Shown in pieces: positions 22,356 to 22,587 of a DNA stretch of 22,587 bases. The stretch's first letter is position 1. Every line of letters begins with the position of its first letter. Source of the DNA: Fervidifonticultor_A sp037443565 (GTDB taxonomy: Bacteria > Sysuimicrobiota > Sysuimicrobiia > Sysuimicrobiales > Humicultoraceae); the NCBI GenBank assembly GCA_037443565.1, contig JBBIOB010000050.1:1-22587 (forward strand). Reading direction: 5' to 3'. The notes below the pieces were generated by a model. It saw only the letters and a list, made by a program, of their open reading frames with translations. It made no database searches and had not been told where the DNA came from. The position numbers and the translations under genes are program-made.

Positions 22356-22587
22356 TCCGACGGCTCCCGCAAGACCACTCCGGCAGGATATGTCCGGCTT
22401 CGACGCGGCACCGCGTTCTCGAAGAAATCCTCGAAGGCCTGGAGGATGTACGCAATCATCTCCTCGCTGAGCCCGGGATAGACCCCCACCCAGAACGCGT
22501 TGCGCATGACCAGGTCGGCGTTCCGCAGGTCGCCGGCCACGCGGTAGGGGACCTCTCGATACGCCGGTTGGCGCGTAAGGTTGCCCC
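22352..22587 (-). CDS. C-terminal part of an RfbH-like/DegT-family PLP enzyme, cut by the window edge
   Basis: The last 77 or so residues of a gene whose start lies beyond the right edge. The frame is open to the edge and begins GNLTRQPAYREVPYRVAGD, then RNAFWVGVYPGLSEEMIAYI and a tail ending in VVLREPSE. This pattern (GNLTRQPAY ... FWVGVYPGL) matches the C-terminus of the CDP-4-keto-6-deoxyglucose-3-dehydrase E1 (RfbH/DdhC) group within the DegT/DnrJ/EryC1/StrS aminotransferase fold. Those enzymes remove the C3 hydroxyl en route to 3,6-dideoxyhexoses such as abequose, paratose or ascarylose. The deciding active-site position (His in dehydrases, Lys in aminotransferases) is outside the window, so a sugar aminotransferase is not excluded. 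Confidence 0.8.
   Translation of the reverse strand, partial: GNLTRQPAYREVPYRVAGDLRNADLVMRNAFWVGVYPGLSEEMIAYILQAFEDFFENAVPRRSRTYPAGVVLREPSE

Noticed and set aside
1..22587. CRISPR arrays, tRNA/rRNA genes, insertion sequences and phage genes
   Set aside because: No regularly spaced repeats, no tRNA-like cloverleaf, no transposase motifs and no terminal inverted repeats were noticed on reading both strands; this was by eye, so short degenerate elements could be missed.

Overview
The window is about 22.6 kb of very GC-rich bacterial DNA, almost entirely coding, holding a large cell-surface polysaccharide (exopolysaccharide, capsule or O-antigen-like) gene cluster. An outer-membrane export protein with SLBB domains and a GNVR-type chain-length/BY-kinase protein point to a diderm (Gram-negative type) bacterium. 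GC content, gene style and lack of familiar symbols suit an uncultured soil or subsurface lineage, for example Rokubacteria/Methylomirabilota-like or a deltaproteobacterial-type group, but the sequence alone does not settle this. Both ends cut through genes.

Left half, plus strand (398-12674). After a short divergent region come a NarL/FixJ response regulator, a translationally coupled 70-residue protein of unknown function, a Wza-like export protein, a Wzc-like protein with a degenerate Walker A motif and an extra C-terminal membrane helix, a WbpA-like UDP-sugar 6-dehydrogenase, a GT39-type membrane glycosyltransferase, an O-antigen polymerase/ligase-like protein, a UDP-glucuronate-decarboxylase-like SDR with an unusual insertion, a second GT39-type transferase and an FAD oxidoreductase. 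Spacing is tight (overlaps or gaps of about 40 bp or less), so one long operon is likely.

Middle (12671-15079). A minus-strand methyltransferase with an N-terminal zinc ribbon shares its stop with the preceding gene through a CTAG palindrome. A small EamA/DMT-type four-helix membrane protein follows on the plus strand, then two hairpins, then a minus-strand RelE-type toxin with a Phd-like antitoxin under its own probable promoter. This block sits between the two main gene trains.

Right half, minus strand (15080-22587). Read in transcription order from the right edge: a truncated DegT/RfbH-like enzyme, an SDR epimerase/reductase, three GT2 glycosyltransferases (two of them tandem paralogues), two GT4 glycosyltransferases and a CE4 polysaccharide deacetylase. 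Most junctions overlap by 4-10 bp.

Inferred working model: the SDRs, the dehydrogenase and the RfbH-like enzyme make unusual activated sugars. The GT2 and GT4 enzymes assemble a lipid-linked repeat. The GT39 enzymes decorate it from the periplasmic side. The polymerase-like protein, Wzc-like protein and Wza-like protein polymerise and export it, and the deacetylase and methyltransferase may modify it. No initiating phosphoglycosyltransferase and no classical large Wzx flippase is visible, so those steps must be encoded elsewhere or done by atypical proteins.
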